DNA from: JAXLYX01 sp046351215
GTDB lineage: Bacteria > Myxococcota_A > Polyangia > Polyangiales > Houyiibacteriaceae
Assembly (NCBI GenBank): GCA_046351215.1
Contig: JAXLYX010000013.1
Coordinates: 175,888 to 239,887, forward strand
Direction: 5' to 3'
DNA: 64,000 nt
Part shown: one piece after another, positions 53,949-62,377 of the stretch
Layout: each line of letters begins with the position of its first letter
Position numbering within the stretch: the stretch's first letter is position 1
Position numbers and translations under genes: made by a program
The notes under the pieces: generated by a model
The model's input: the letters and a program-made list of their open reading frames with translations, nothing else
Database searches by the model: none
Told to the model about the DNA's origin: nothing

Positions 53949-54395
53949 GTGCCCTTCGTCTACGTCGAACGCTCGAACCTCTTCCTGACCCGTCGGGTCG
54001 GGCTCGCGGGCGCCGAAGAGATGGGCGAGATGCTGCATCGCCTCCGGCAGAAGCTCGTCGAATCGCATCGCCCCTGCTTCGGCGTCTACGACGCGGGGAC
54101 CGATGCCCAAGGACGGCCCGACGCGCGTGCGCGTCAGGTCTCGGCGACCTGGTTCACCGACAACGAGATGCTCCTCGAGGCCCAGCTGAAGTCGGTCGAC
54201 TTCGCGTTCCCGAACCCGCTCTCGCGCGGAGTGCTCACGGCCGTCCTCTGGCTGAAGAAGCCTCCGTTCGAGACGCACACGCATGCGACGACGGAGGAAG
54301 CGATCCGAGCGATGCTCAAGCGAGCAGGCTCGAAGGAGGAGGCGGGGAAATTGCTCGGGGAGCTCGAGGCGGCGGAGAGGCGTATCGCCGGCTGA
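53949..54395 (+). CDS. Small STAS/SEC14-like protein, paralogue B
   Basis: 148 residues from a GTG at 53949. PFVYVERSNLFLTRRVGLAGAEEMGEMLHRLRQKLVES, then PCFGVYDAGTDAQGRPDARARQVSATWFTDNEMLLEAQLKSVDF and the family motif PNPLSRGVLTAVLWLKKPPFETHTHATTEEAIRAML. The L-x-R-G...W core is shared with the genes at 5835 and 57597. No ribosome site is strong. Its stop is 10 bases before the first GTGCAC array. Function unknown. Confidence 0.65.
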   Translation: MPFVYVERSNLFLTRRVGLAGAEEMGEMLHRLRQKLVESHRPCFGVYDAGTDAQGRPDARARQVSATWFTDNEMLLEAQLKSVDFAFPNPLSRGVLTAVLWLKKPPFETHTHATTEEAIRAMLKRAGSKEEAGKLLGELEAAERRIAG

Positions 54396-54404
54396 AGGCT
54401 CTTT

Positions 54405-54526
54405 GCACGTGCACGTGCACGAGGGGGGTGCACGTGCACGAGGGGCGTGCACGCGAACCGTGCACGTGCACGTGCACGACAGACGTGCACGTCGACGTTG
54501 GCGGGCACGGGCCCGTGCACGTGTTC
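54405..54526. repeat. Left GTGCAC array
   Basis: Ten copies of the palindrome GTGCAC, partly back to back (54409-54420, 54428-54439, 54460-54477) and partly separated by short spacers such as gagggg. Reverse complement of the right array over the core. Each hexamer is itself palindromic, so the region can fold into many hairpins. Confidence 0.9.
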
Positions 54527-54579
54527 GGCGTCGACGGAGCACGCAACTCGGCCCCTCATGGCCCGAGAAGCACTCGGTG

Positions 54580-54915
54580 ATGGACCACGAGCGGCTCGAT
54601 GTCTACCAATGCGCGTTGCGCTTCGCCGAGATCTCCTTCGGCGTCCTCGACAGGATGCCCAAGGGCCAGTCGGAGCTCGTGGACCAACTCCGCAGGGCGA
54701 CCGTGTCGATTCCCTTGAACATCGCCGAGGGTACCGGAAAGCCTTCCCTCGCCGAGCGGAAGCGGTTCTACGGGATCGCACGCGGCTCGGCGATGGAGTG
54801 CGCAGCCATCCTCGACATCCTCCGCATCCAGCGCTTCGTCGACCCCAAGGAAGCCGCCGACGGCAAGGAGCTCATCTCGCGCACGATCGCGATGCTCACC
54901 AAGCTCTGCCGCTGA
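54580..54915 (+). CDS. Four-helix-bundle protein (S23/Avd-type)
   Basis: 111 residues from the ATG at 54580 (a GTG three bases earlier is also possible). Family pattern of the 23S-rRNA intervening-sequence protein group: ERLDVYQCALRFAEISFGVLDRMPKGQSELVDQLRRATVSIPLNIAEGTGK, then ERKRFYGIARGSAMECAAILDILRIQRFVD and a last helix with LISRTIAMLTKL. The LRRATVSIPLNIAEG block is diagnostic. Relatives include Avd, which helps reverse transcription in diversity-generating retroelements, and proteins coded inside 23S rRNA insertions. Here there is no rRNA and no reverse transcriptase; instead inverted GTGCAC arrays flank it. Confidence 0.9.
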   Translation: MDHERLDVYQCALRFAEISFGVLDRMPKGQSELVDQLRRATVSIPLNIAEGTGKPSLAERKRFYGIARGSAMECAAILDILRIQRFVDPKEAADGKELISRTIAMLTKLCR

Positions 54916-54943
54916 CCCCCAACGGTCGACGCGCCCGTCTCTC

Positions 54944-55056
54944 GTGCACGGATCCGTCCACGTCGACGTGCACGGATTCGTCTACGTCTCTCGTGCACGT
55001 GCACGTGCACGGTTCGCGTGCACGTGCACTCCCCCTCGTACACGTCCCTCGTGCAC
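54944..55056. repeat. Right GTGCAC array
   Basis: Eight GTGCAC hexamers, at 54944, 54968, 54993, 54999, 55005, 55018, 55024 and 55051, with near-copies such as gtacac. Mirrors the left array. It ends six bases from the stop codon of the convergent gene at 55062. Confidence 0.9.
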
Positions 55057-55061
55057 GTCTC

Positions 55062-56330
55062 TCAGGACTGCTCCGAGAACACCGTCGCGAATCCCCCTCC
55101 CTGCGTCCGGAAATTCGTCGTCTGCCCCTGGTACAGCCTCGCCGCGACGAGCTGCACCTCTCCGTCGTACACGAAGTTCCGCAGATCGACCTTCAGCGTG
55201 CACTCCTGCCCGTCGATCACGACGAGCCTCTCGCTCGGAGGCACGAGATCCTGCGCGACGTAGGTTCCGTCGAGGATCTCCTCGAAGACCCTCTTCGTGA
55301 CCTTGTCGCCCCGGTAGGCGGCCTTGCTGCCGTAGCCGACCGCGGGCTTGAAGAAGAGCTGCTTGCGCTCCGCCCAGAACGTCTCGGCGAGCTCGGGCCG
55401 CACGAGCCGGGTGCGGGGAACGACCTCGACGAGGAGCTCGACGTCATCGGGTCCGAGACCGAAGGAGACGAGCGCCGCGGGATCCGAGAGCAGGACGAGG
55501 TTGCGCTTGTCGGCCCGGAGCGCGTGCGCGCGTGGATGGGGAGTCACGACGGTCGCGTTCGCGAGGTAGGCCTCCCGGAGGACCTCGTGGCGCGGCTCGG
55601 CGAGGGAGAAATCCGTGAGTCGGTTGTAGACGAGGTCGATCGGACGCTCGTCGTCGTCGATGCGGAGCGTGCGTCCGTCGAAGCGCAGGCGGCTCGGGTC
55701 GACGATGCGCGCTCGGATTCCCCCGGCCTCGAGGGCGCTCGCGACGAGTCGGAACTCCGGATAGAGGTACTGCTCCTCGGGCGCGTCGTCGACGATCGCG
55801 ACGTGCGCGAGCGTCGCGCCCGGCTTCGCGCGCGCGTGCTCGGCGACGAAGGTCGCCCGCACCGTCGCGTCGAACGCCGAGAGGTCCGAGGGAACGCTCG
55901 CGAGGTCCTCGAGCTCCTTGCAGCAGGCGCGCTGCGCCTTCGCCAGCATCGCGTTGAGCATCGCGCCGCCGGCGTTCGTGTTGATCTCGATGAGGCGCGG
56001 GCCGTTCGGGCCGAGATGGAAGTCGTAGCCCTCGAAGACGCCCGGCGTCCCCGGGTCGTGGTGCGCGATGGCCGGGGCGCGTGCGAGGACCGCTTCCTGG
56101 TAGCCGGGCGAGGCGACGACCCGCTGGATCGCCTCGATCGCGCGCCGCATCGAGGTCAGGTGCTCGCGCGAGACGAAGACCGGGAGATCCGCGAAGAGGT
56201 GGGGCCGTGTGCGCTCGAGATCGGCAGCGAGCCCCGTCAGCGCGTGTCCCTCTTCGAGGGCCTGCGTGAGGGCTTCCCGGTCGACGCTGATGCACGCGCA
56301 CCAGCGGTTCAGCGCTTCGATCGTGTTCAC
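55062..56330 (-). CDS. ATP-grasp-like protein of unknown function
   Basis: 422 residues. Central and C-terminal blocks resemble an ATP-grasp fold: GVFEGYDFHLGPNGPRLIEINTNAGGAMLNAML, VELLVEVVPRTRLV, FFKPAVGYGSKAAYRGDKVTKRVFEEILDGTYVAQDLVPPSE (ATP-binding lysine and Gly-rich loop) and LKVDLRNFVYDGEVQLVAARLYQGQTTNFRTQGGGFATV. The order suggests a circularly permuted member as in glutathionylspermidine-synthetase-like proteins. It would be a cytoplasmic ligase; the substrate is unknown. Its 3' end abuts the right GTGCAC array. Confidence 0.75.
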   Translation of the reverse strand: MNTIEALNRWCACISVDREALTQALEEGHALTGLAADLERTRPHLFADLPVFVSREHLTSMRRAIEAIQRVVASPGYQEAVLARAPAIAHHDPGTPGVFEGYDFHLGPNGPRLIEINTNAGGAMLNAMLAKAQRACCKELEDLASVPSDLSAFDATVRATFVAEHARAKPGATLAHVAIVDDAPEEQYLYPEFRLVASALEAGGIRARIVDPSRLRFDGRTLRIDDDERPIDLVYNRLTDFSLAEPRHEVLREAYLANATVVTPHPRAHALRADKRNLVLLSDPAALVSFGLGPDDVELLVEVVPRTRLVRPELAETFWAERKQLFFKPAVGYGSKAAYRGDKVTKRVFEEILDGTYVAQDLVPPSERLVVIDGQECTLKVDLRNFVYDGEVQLVAARLYQGQTTNFRTQGGGFATVFSEQS

Positions 56331-56554
56331 TTCGGGGAACCGTAGCGCAAAGCGGCGTCACGCACCGGAGGCCGCTTGCCGAATGCGCGTCACGTGCGGA
56401 GGGACCAGGGGCGATACATCTCGCGCGAGCCCGTGTGCATGTGTGGGTGGACCAAAGAGGAAGTGATCCCAACTGTTTGCTGCCCCTCGTGTTTGTCTTG
56501 TCTGCGTTGCTTACGGTCCCTTAGGCTGGGTGCGGATCTGCGAAAGGAGTCCGC

Positions 56555-57580
56555 ATGCAGTCCACCCCGCTTCGACCGTCCAAGAAGAGCACCGCTTTCG
56601 TCGGTGCTGCACTCGCCCTGCCCCTCTTCCTGGGACATCAGGGCGGTCCGATCCGCTTTTCGATCGACTTCCAAGGGGAGGTCCCGGGGTTGCGCTACCG
56701 CAACGAGCCCGGCTCGCTGTTCAAGCGTTCCGCCACCGCGTTCGAGACCGAGCTCGGCATGTCCACGGCCACCGAGCTCCAGGGCGCGGTGAGCTACCTC
56801 GCGACGCGCTACGGCATCCAGGCGGCCTGTCCGCCGATCCCCATGGTCGACGTGTTCCACTCCGACTTCATGACGGGGAACATCGTCATGACGGATGGCG
56901 CGTGGGCCATCTACACCGAGCAGGATCTCGGCGGCATGGGCTGCCCCCAGAGCTCGCTCGATCCGCGCCAGCCGACGTTCTACTTCGAGACGATCGTGCA
57001 GAAGGGCGACTTCCACGTCGACATGTCCGTCGGCCAGATCGCCGTGCCGATCCATCCCGACGTGAAGCTCGTCCAGGTGCTCATGCTGCCCGCGCGCGCC
57101 GGCATCCAGCTCGGCGGCACGTACGCGGCCGAGCACGGCCCCTACGAGCTCGTCCCGATCCAGCCCGCCGACCTCACCGAGCCCTACGACGACCTGCTCT
57201 ACGGCGAGATGCGCTTCAGCTGGGGTCGCTTCAACGAGACCGTGCACTTCGAGTCGCTCGAGCCGAACACGACGACGCCGATGGGCGGCAAGCGCATGAC
57301 GTTCCAGCTCTCGCACGCGCGCTTCGGCACGGGCATCTACGAGGCGACCTACAACGCGTACGCCACCTCGTGGGGTCCGGATCCCGAGCTCACGGGCAAC
57401 GCGGCCCTCGGCATCCCGCGCAACCCGATCCTCACGCCGCGCACGATCAACTTCCGCTACACGGCGTCGGGCCGCTTCCCGCACTCGCCGTCGTGGAACG
57501 TGCACTCGCCCTGCACGAACGACTTCTCGAATCCGGCGAACCTCGCGATCTGCCCGCCGGACGTGCCGACCACGAACTGA
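56555..57580 (+). CDS. Secreted protein of unknown function
   Basis: 341 residues. A short hydrophobic N-terminal segment (STAFVGAALALPLFLG) could be a signal peptide or anchor. The rest is beta-rich with IRFSIDFQGEVPGLRYRNEPGS, ACPPIPMVDVFHSDFMTGN, DMSVGQIAVPIHPDVKLVQVLMLPAR and a C-terminal part with two cysteines (HSPCTNDFSNPANLAICPPD). No family recognised. AAAGGAG lies seven bases before the ATG. The next gene starts 16 bases after it. Confidence 0.65.
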   Translation: MQSTPLRPSKKSTAFVGAALALPLFLGHQGGPIRFSIDFQGEVPGLRYRNEPGSLFKRSATAFETELGMSTATELQGAVSYLATRYGIQAACPPIPMVDVFHSDFMTGNIVMTDGAWAIYTEQDLGGMGCPQSSLDPRQPTFYFETIVQKGDFHVDMSVGQIAVPIHPDVKLVQVLMLPARAGIQLGGTYAAEHGPYELVPIQPADLTEPYDDLLYGEMRFSWGRFNETVHFESLEPNTTTPMGGKRMTFQLSHARFGTGIYEATYNAYATSWGPDPELTGNAALGIPRNPILTPRTINFRYTASGRFPHSPSWNVHSPCTNDFSNPANLAICPPDVPTTN

Positions 57581-57596
57581 GCTCGAAAGACGCGCC

Positions 57597-58052
57597 ATGT
57601 CCCGCATCGACCTCCGACTCGACTACTGGCCGATGGTGATCACGGTCCTCCCCGACGAAGTGACCGAGGCCGCCTTGGGTCCGTACTTCAACTCGTTCCT
57701 CTCGAGCGTGCTCGGGAAGCGCGAGAAGTTCGTCTCGGTGGTCGATGCGATGGCCGTCTCCCACGCCCCCTCCGCGCGCGTGCGTCAACGCATCGCGGAG
57801 TGGGAGGACCTCCACATGGATCTCGGGGTCCAGTACAACCTCGGGATCGCCATCGCGACGTCGTCCGTGCTCGTGCGCGGCGCCATGACGGCGATCCACT
57901 GGGTCGTCCCGCCCCGCGTCCCGACGGTTTTCGAGCCGACCGTCTCCGATGCCGTCGACTGGGCCGTGAAACGGCTCGAGCACGAAGGCATCCGCCTGCC
58001 CCCGCTCGTCCGCGCCTATGGCGCGAAGGGCGCCGCGGCCGGCGGACGCTAG
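57597..58052 (+). CDS. Small STAS/SEC14-like protein, paralogue C
   Basis: 151 residues: RIDLRLDYWPMVITVLPDEVTEAALGPYFNSFLSSVLGKREKFVSVVDAMAVSHAPSARVRQRIAEWEDLHMDLGVQYNLGIAIATSSVLVRGAMTAIHWVVPPRVPTVFEPTVSDAVDWAVKRLEHEG. It shares S-x-L-V-R-G...W with paralogues A and B, and the N-terminal strand WPMVITVLP matches WPIVEVAYP of A. Second gene after the secreted protein at 56555. It ends four bases into the convergent lipoprotein gene. Confidence 0.65.
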   Translation: MSRIDLRLDYWPMVITVLPDEVTEAALGPYFNSFLSSVLGKREKFVSVVDAMAVSHAPSARVRQRIAEWEDLHMDLGVQYNLGIAIATSSVLVRGAMTAIHWVVPPRVPTVFEPTVSDAVDWAVKRLEHEGIRLPPLVRAYGAKGAAAGGR

Positions 58053-58654
58053 GGCGCGGCGCCCGGCGGCGACACGGCGCTGTTGCCCTCCGTCGCCGTC
58101 GTCGGAGCCGGAGCGGGCGCGGCCGGCGCTGCGACGCCTCCGTCCGCGGCCGGCCCGGCATCGCCGGGGACTCCGCCGTCGCTCGGGGGCGCGAGGGGAC
58201 CGGCCGAGAGGTCGATGTAGCCCGGCATCGGCGCGAAGAGGGCCGGATCGCCGTCGATCACGACCTCGCTCGTGAGCAGGAAGGTGTTCCGGGACTTCTT
58301 CCAGGTCTGGCGGAGCGTGGTCTCGTGCAGGTAGGTCGCGTCCTGCTCGTACCAGCGATGCGCGACGACCGAGACCGCCTGCGTATCGTCGCCCTCGCCG
58401 GCCGCGTTCACCGCGAGGATCTCCTGGTCGGCGATGTTGATGAGGCGCCCCCAGCGGCTGTGCACGCGCCGGAAGTCCCCCTGGAGCGGGCCGTCGACCT
58501 GCTGCTGGGCGATGTCCATGCGGCCCCAGCGGGCGGCCTCGTTGTAGCCGATCACCGCGTCCCGCAGCCGCTCCGTGGGGCTCATGTTCTGGAGCAGGCA
58601 GCCCGAGAAGACGAGCAGGGAGGCCGCGAAGAGGGGGACCAGGGCTTTCGGCAT
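58049..58654 (-). CDS. Lipoprotein of unknown function
   Basis: 201 residues. Signal with lipobox VFSGC (C19). The mature part has a helical/strand domain (AARWGRMDIAQQQVDGPLQGDFRRVHSRWGRLINIADQEILAVN, YLHETTLRQTWKKSRNTFLL) and a long Pro/Ala/Gly/Asp-rich tail (from about 150) typical of low-complexity linkers in this kind of genome. Four-base overlap with the convergent gene at 57597. Confidence 0.75.
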   Translation of the reverse strand: MPKALVPLFAASLLVFSGCLLQNMSPTERLRDAVIGYNEAARWGRMDIAQQQVDGPLQGDFRRVHSRWGRLINIADQEILAVNAAGEGDDTQAVSVVAHRWYEQDATYLHETTLRQTWKKSRNTFLLTSEVVIDGDPALFAPMPGYIDLSAGPLAPPSDGGVPGDAGPAADGGVAAPAAPAPAPTTATEGNSAVSPPGAAP

Positions 58655-58734
58655 GGCGCGACGCTAATCCCCGGGGATCGCGGGGGCAAGAAACGCAGAT
58701 CCCCGGGTGGGCCGTGCCGCCGGTCGACGAGGGC

Positions 58735-59202
58735 TCAGCCGCGCTCGTCGAGGCGCGCCTTGTTCCACTCGTACTCGCGACGCATGCCGTCCTCGGTCTG
58801 GCCGGTCGCGTGCTTCTCGATCTGGCCGCCGATGAGCGGGATCTTGCAGGTCACCTGGAAATCCACGGTGTACTCGCTGCCCGTGCCCGCCGGCGTGATG
58901 CGGATGTTGCCGGCGACCTTGATCGGCGCGCCCTGGATGTCGACCGACATCGTCGCGGTCTTCGTCGCCGCGTTCCAGGCCTTCACCTCGGTCACGGTGT
59001 TGGTCGGCTTCAGGACCTTCTTGGCGATCGCCGGCACGTCGGCGTCGACTTCGCGACGATTCGTGATCGTGCCGTTGCTCTCCGTGATCTGCATGCCGCG
59101 CTCGCCGAACGCCTCGCTGCGGGCGCGCACGGTGGCGGGGTCCGAAAGGAACTTGAAGACCGTGTCGGGATCCTGCTTGTACGTGAACTTCACGATGGCC
59201 AT
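58735..59202 (-). CDS. DUF2505-like (SRPBCC fold) protein 1
   Basis: 155 residues: IVKFTYKQDPDTVFKFLSDPATVRARSEAFGERGMQITESNGTITNRREVDADVPAIAKKVLKPTNTVTEVKAWNAATKTATMSVDIQGAPIKVAGNIRITPAGTGSEYTVDFQVTCKIPLIGGQIEKHA. This is the helix-grip SRPBCC/DUF2505 layout: an N-terminal strand and two short helices, a beta-sheet, and a long last helix. These proteins bind hydrophobic ligands, but no ligand is known here. GAGGAAG precedes the ATG. Confidence 0.85.
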   Translation of the reverse strand: MAIVKFTYKQDPDTVFKFLSDPATVRARSEAFGERGMQITESNGTITNRREVDADVPAIAKKVLKPTNTVTEVKAWNAATKTATMSVDIQGAPIKVAGNIRITPAGTGSEYTVDFQVTCKIPLIGGQIEKHATGQTEDGMRREYEWNKARLDERG

Positions 59203-59324
59203 GGACGTCGCTTCCTCTCTGTGGGCGGCCGCACTCTACTACGAATCGGCCCCGCGCAAAGGGCGACCGGGGATGACCCGATCGCCCGTCTAGCGCAGGG
59301 GATTCCCGGTTTCGACGCGGCGCG

Positions 59325-59849
59325 TCAGAAGGCGCCTTCGGCCCGCTTCTTCTCGAGGTACTGGGCCGTGAACGCGCCGCTCTGGTCGTAGCTCTGGCGT
59401 ACGCTGCGCTCGACGAAGGCCTCGACGATCTTGCCGACGCCGAAGAGCTTCACGTCGAGGTCGAACTCCATGTGCCGCACGCACTTGCCCTCGGGGGCGG
59501 GCCGGATCTCCATGATGCCCTTCACGTCGACGCGCTCCGGCATGAGCGAGGTGAGGATCCGGAACTCGTAGCGCTTCCGCTCGGGGTTCCAGCGACCGTC
59601 CTCGGTCATCGCGAAGTCCTCGGCGCTCTTCGCGCCGAGCGCACGGAGCACGACGTCGGGCGCCGGGATCTTCGGGATCATCTTCGTGCGGCAGGCGCCC
59701 GTGGCCTCGTCGCGGGCCTCGATCGCGAAGTCGAAGCCGAGGTGTTCGCGGTAGAGCGCGTGGTAGAATGTCTCGTTGTTGTGGATCTGGCTCCAGAACA
59801 CCTCGGGGGCGCAGGGGAGCACGTGATCGATCTCGAAATGCGTGGCCAT
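59325..59849 (-). CDS. DUF2505-like (SRPBCC fold) protein 2
   Basis: 174 residues: ATHFEIDHVLPCAPEVFWSQIHNNETFYHALYREHLGFDFAIEARDEATG, a sheet with VKGIMEIRPAPEGKCVRHMEFDLDVKLFGVGKIVEAFVERSV. Same fold family as the neighbour at 58735, but diverged. The start (59849) lies just outside the divergent lipoprotein gene if that gene starts at 59884. Ligand unknown. Confidence 0.85.
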   Translation of the reverse strand: MATHFEIDHVLPCAPEVFWSQIHNNETFYHALYREHLGFDFAIEARDEATGACRTKMIPKIPAPDVVLRALGAKSAEDFAMTEDGRWNPERKRYEFRILTSLMPERVDVKGIMEIRPAPEGKCVRHMEFDLDVKLFGVGKIVEAFVERSVRQSYDQSGAFTAQYLEKKRAEGAF

Positions 59850-59883
59850 CGTCTTCTCCGGATTCCGCGGCGCGGAGCATGAC

Positions 59884-61023
59884 GTGCCTCGGGGCCTAGG
59901 GAAACCCGCGGCCTTCGTCCTCGCGACCCTGCTCGCGCTCCCGGCGTGCGCCCGCTCCCATCCCGCCCCGCCCCTGCCGACCCGCGCGACCGCCTGCGCC
60001 GAGGGGCTCGAGCCCCTCCCGGGCCGTGTGCTCCGGGGCTTCGCCTTCGCCCACGACTACGTCGACGACGGCCTCCACGGCTACGGCAGCGACGAGAGCC
60101 GCGAGAGCCTGAGCGCCCTCCGCGGCCTCGGCTCGAACGCGGTCTCGATCTCGCCCTACGGCTTCGTCCCCTCGATCCGCGGCTCGGAGATCACGCATGC
60201 GAACGCCCTCGAGGGAGGCGAGACGGATGCGCGGGTGCGGGCCGTGATCCGCGACGCCCACGCGCGCGGGCTCGCGGTGCTGCTCAAGCCGCAGCTCTGG
60301 ATCCACGGCGGCGCGTACACGGGGGCGCTCTCGCCCCGCAGCGACTCGCCCACCGATCCCCTCGTCGCGAGCTATCGGGCGTGGATCCTCGGCTACGCGC
60401 GGCTCGCCGCGGAGGAGCACGTCGAGGCCTTCGCCGTCGGCACCGAGCTCCGCGACGTCGTGGCCAGGGCGCCGAGCGCGTTCCGCGCGCTGATCGCCGA
60501 GGTCCGTCGGACGTATCGAGGTCGAATCCTCTATGCGGCGAATTGGGACGAGGCGAGCGCCGTGCCCTTCCTCGACGCGATCGACGCCCTCGGAGTGCAG
60601 TTCTACCCGCCCCTGACCCGCACGACGGGCACCCCGGAGGAGCGGCTCGAGCGCGAGGCCGGAGCACGGCTCGCCCGCCTGGTCCGGGTGGCCGAACGCG
60701 CGGGCAAGAAGGTCTGGATCACGGAGGTCGGGTATCGCGCCGATCCCGAGGCCGCGATCCACCCGCACGCCTGGCCCGAGCATCGCGGGGACGTGCCCTA
60801 CGATCCGAGCGAGCAGGCCCGGGTGCACCGAGCCTTCTTCCGCGCCCTCGCGGCCCAGCCCGGCGTGGAGGCCGTCTTCGTCTGGAAGTGGTTCACGGAT
60901 CCCGCGTCGCGCGAGGAATCGCGCACCGGCTTCAGCCCGCGGGGGAAGGCGGCCGAGGCCGTGGTCCGCCGGGCGTTCGGGGGCTGCGGGAGCGGGGCGG
61001 CGGGGCGTTCGAATCGTCGTTGA
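59884..61023 (+). CDS. GH113-like glycoside hydrolase lipoprotein
   Basis: 379 residues from a GTG at 59884, chosen so that the signal (AAFVLATLLALPAC, lipobox LPAC) is at the N-terminus; an ATG at 59842 would add 14 residues and overlap the divergent gene. TIM-barrel pattern: RGFAFAHDYVDDGLHGYGSDESRESLSALRGLGSNAVSISPYGF, VLLKPQLWIHGGAY, EAFAVGTELRDVV (general acid Glu), ILYAANWDEASAVPFLDAIDALGVQFYPPL, and KVWITEVGYRADPEAAIHPHAWPEH (nucleophile Glu). GH113 enzymes act on mannans; the substrate is untested here. Envelope-anchored. Confidence 0.8.
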   Translation: MPRGLGKPAAFVLATLLALPACARSHPAPPLPTRATACAEGLEPLPGRVLRGFAFAHDYVDDGLHGYGSDESRESLSALRGLGSNAVSISPYGFVPSIRGSEITHANALEGGETDARVRAVIRDAHARGLAVLLKPQLWIHGGAYTGALSPRSDSPTDPLVASYRAWILGYARLAAEEHVEAFAVGTELRDVVARAPSAFRALIAEVRRTYRGRILYAANWDEASAVPFLDAIDALGVQFYPPLTRTTGTPEERLEREAGARLARLVRVAERAGKKVWITEVGYRADPEAAIHPHAWPEHRGDVPYDPSEQARVHRAFFRALAAQPGVEAVFVWKWFTDPASREESRTGFSPRGKAAEAVVRRAFGGCGSGAAGRSNRR

Positions 61024-61164
61024 TCCCGGGGCGGGAGCGACGAGACACGCCCGTCCCCCCGCTGCTAGCCTCCCCCTGGGGAGCGGACGCATCGGAGTGA
61101 AGACGAGGGCCGAGGCCATCGTCCGTCCGCATCGAACCCCTTCATTCCTTTGCCAGGAGCCCAC

Positions 61165-62340
61165 GTGAAGCTCGTCTCCCGATTCCTCGTCGCCGCGCTC
61201 GCCGCGAGCGCCGCCTCTTGCGATTCTTCGTCCGGCTCGACCTGCGGCGCCGATTTCGGCGCCACCGCCCAGGCGCAGCGCATCGAGGCCTTCCTCGACG
61301 CCTCGGCCACCTGGGTGACGACCGCCGACGCGCTCGACGCGGACCTCCGCGCGAGCTGCCTCGCCATGGCCCGGGACCTGCAGCTGAGCACGAGCGCCTT
61401 CCCGACCGCGGACACGCCCCAGACGACGCAGACGATCTGCAACGCCGTCGTCACGGAGATCCGCAGCACGCTCACGGCCGTGCGTGGCTCGGCCACGGTG
61501 ACGGTCGAGTCCGTTCCCCCCGTCTGCGAGATCTCGGTCGATGCCTACGCCGCCTGCGCGGCGGAATGCGACGTGAACGTCCAGCCCGGCAACGTCGATC
61601 TCATGTGCCAGGGCGGCGAGCTCCGCGGCCAGTGCTCGGCGAGCTGCACCGGCAGCTGCGCGGTGAACGCGACGGCCACCTGCACCGGTCGTTGCGAGGG
61701 CACCTGCTCGGGCTCCTGCACCGGCGTCTGCAACGGCATCTGCAACGGCACCTGCTCGGCCCGCGCGGCGGACGGCAGCTGCGCCGGCTCGTGCACGGGC
61801 GAGTGCCAGGGGAGCTGCTCCGCCGGCTGCACCGGCACGTGCACCGGCGACTGCGTGACGAACGTCTCGGGCAGCTGCACCGGCGAGTGCCGCGGGAGCT
61901 GCAGCGTGGAGTTCGTCGAGCCGTACTGCACCGGCACGGTGGACCCCCCGATGGTGGACGCGAGCTGCGAGGCCTCGTGCAACGCGCGCGCCGCCGCCAA
62001 CGTGAATTGCACCCCGGGCGAGGTCCGGATCACCGCGACCGGCTCGCTCGACGCCGCGACGCAGGCCCGCTTCGACCGCGTGCGCACGGCCGTCCAGGGT
62101 CACCTCGGCGACGTGCGGGAGATCGAGGCGCGCTTCCAGAAGCTCGCTTCGGCCACGGCGACGCTCTCGACCACGGCGACGACGATCCCGTCGGACGTCG
62201 CCTCGCTCACCGCCGCGAAGATCGCCTCGGCGACCTCGTGCATCGCGGACGCCGCGCAGAGCATCCAGGCCGCCGTGCCGCAGGTCTCGGTCAGCGTCCA
62301 GGTGTCGGTCCAGGTCTCGGGCTCGGTCTACGCGAACTGA
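61165..62340 (+). CDS. Cys-rich CxGxC-repeat lipoprotein
   Basis: 391 residues from a GTG at 61165 (CCAGGAG just upstream). Lipobox ASAASC (C19). Residues 148-246 consist of repeats with a cysteine every four residues (CTGSC, CTGRCEGTC, CNGICNGTC and so on), like a small beta-helix or extended disulphide ladder. The C-terminal part (from about 280) is helical with GHLGDVREIEARFQKLASATATLSTTATTIPSDV. Such repeats are known in Myxococcota surface proteins; function unknown. Confidence 0.8.
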   Translation: MKLVSRFLVAALAASAASCDSSSGSTCGADFGATAQAQRIEAFLDASATWVTTADALDADLRASCLAMARDLQLSTSAFPTADTPQTTQTICNAVVTEIRSTLTAVRGSATVTVESVPPVCEISVDAYAACAAECDVNVQPGNVDLMCQGGELRGQCSASCTGSCAVNATATCTGRCEGTCSGSCTGVCNGICNGTCSARAADGSCAGSCTGECQGSCSAGCTGTCTGDCVTNVSGSCTGECRGSCSVEFVEPYCTGTVDPPMVDASCEASCNARAAANVNCTPGEVRITATGSLDAATQARFDRVRTAVQGHLGDVREIEARFQKLASATATLSTTATTIPSDVASLTAAKIASATSCIADAAQSIQAAVPQVSVSVQVSVQVSGSVYAN

Positions 62341-62377
62341 GCCGGCGTAGCGTGCATCCGTTCGGGGCGGAGGGGTC

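Larger units (their letters stand above)
54405..55056. mobile_element. Candidate element: four-helix-bundle gene between inverted GTGCAC arrays
   Basis: A 652-base unit filling the whole intergenic space between the genes ending at 54395 and 55062. Left array 54405-54526 has ten GTGCAC hexamers, right array 54944-55056 has eight, in mirror orientation. Two segments are exact inverted copies: 34 bases at 54446-54479 with 54991-55024, and 13 bases gtgcacgtcgacg at 54485-54497 with 54961-54973. The single gene inside encodes an S23/Avd-type protein. There is no transposase, so if mobile it would be non-autonomous. No target duplication identified. Confidence 0.6.

Noticed and set aside
54580..54915. 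Four-helix-bundle gene as part of a diversity-generating retroelement
   Set aside because: No reverse transcriptase, template repeat or variable repeat is seen nearby.
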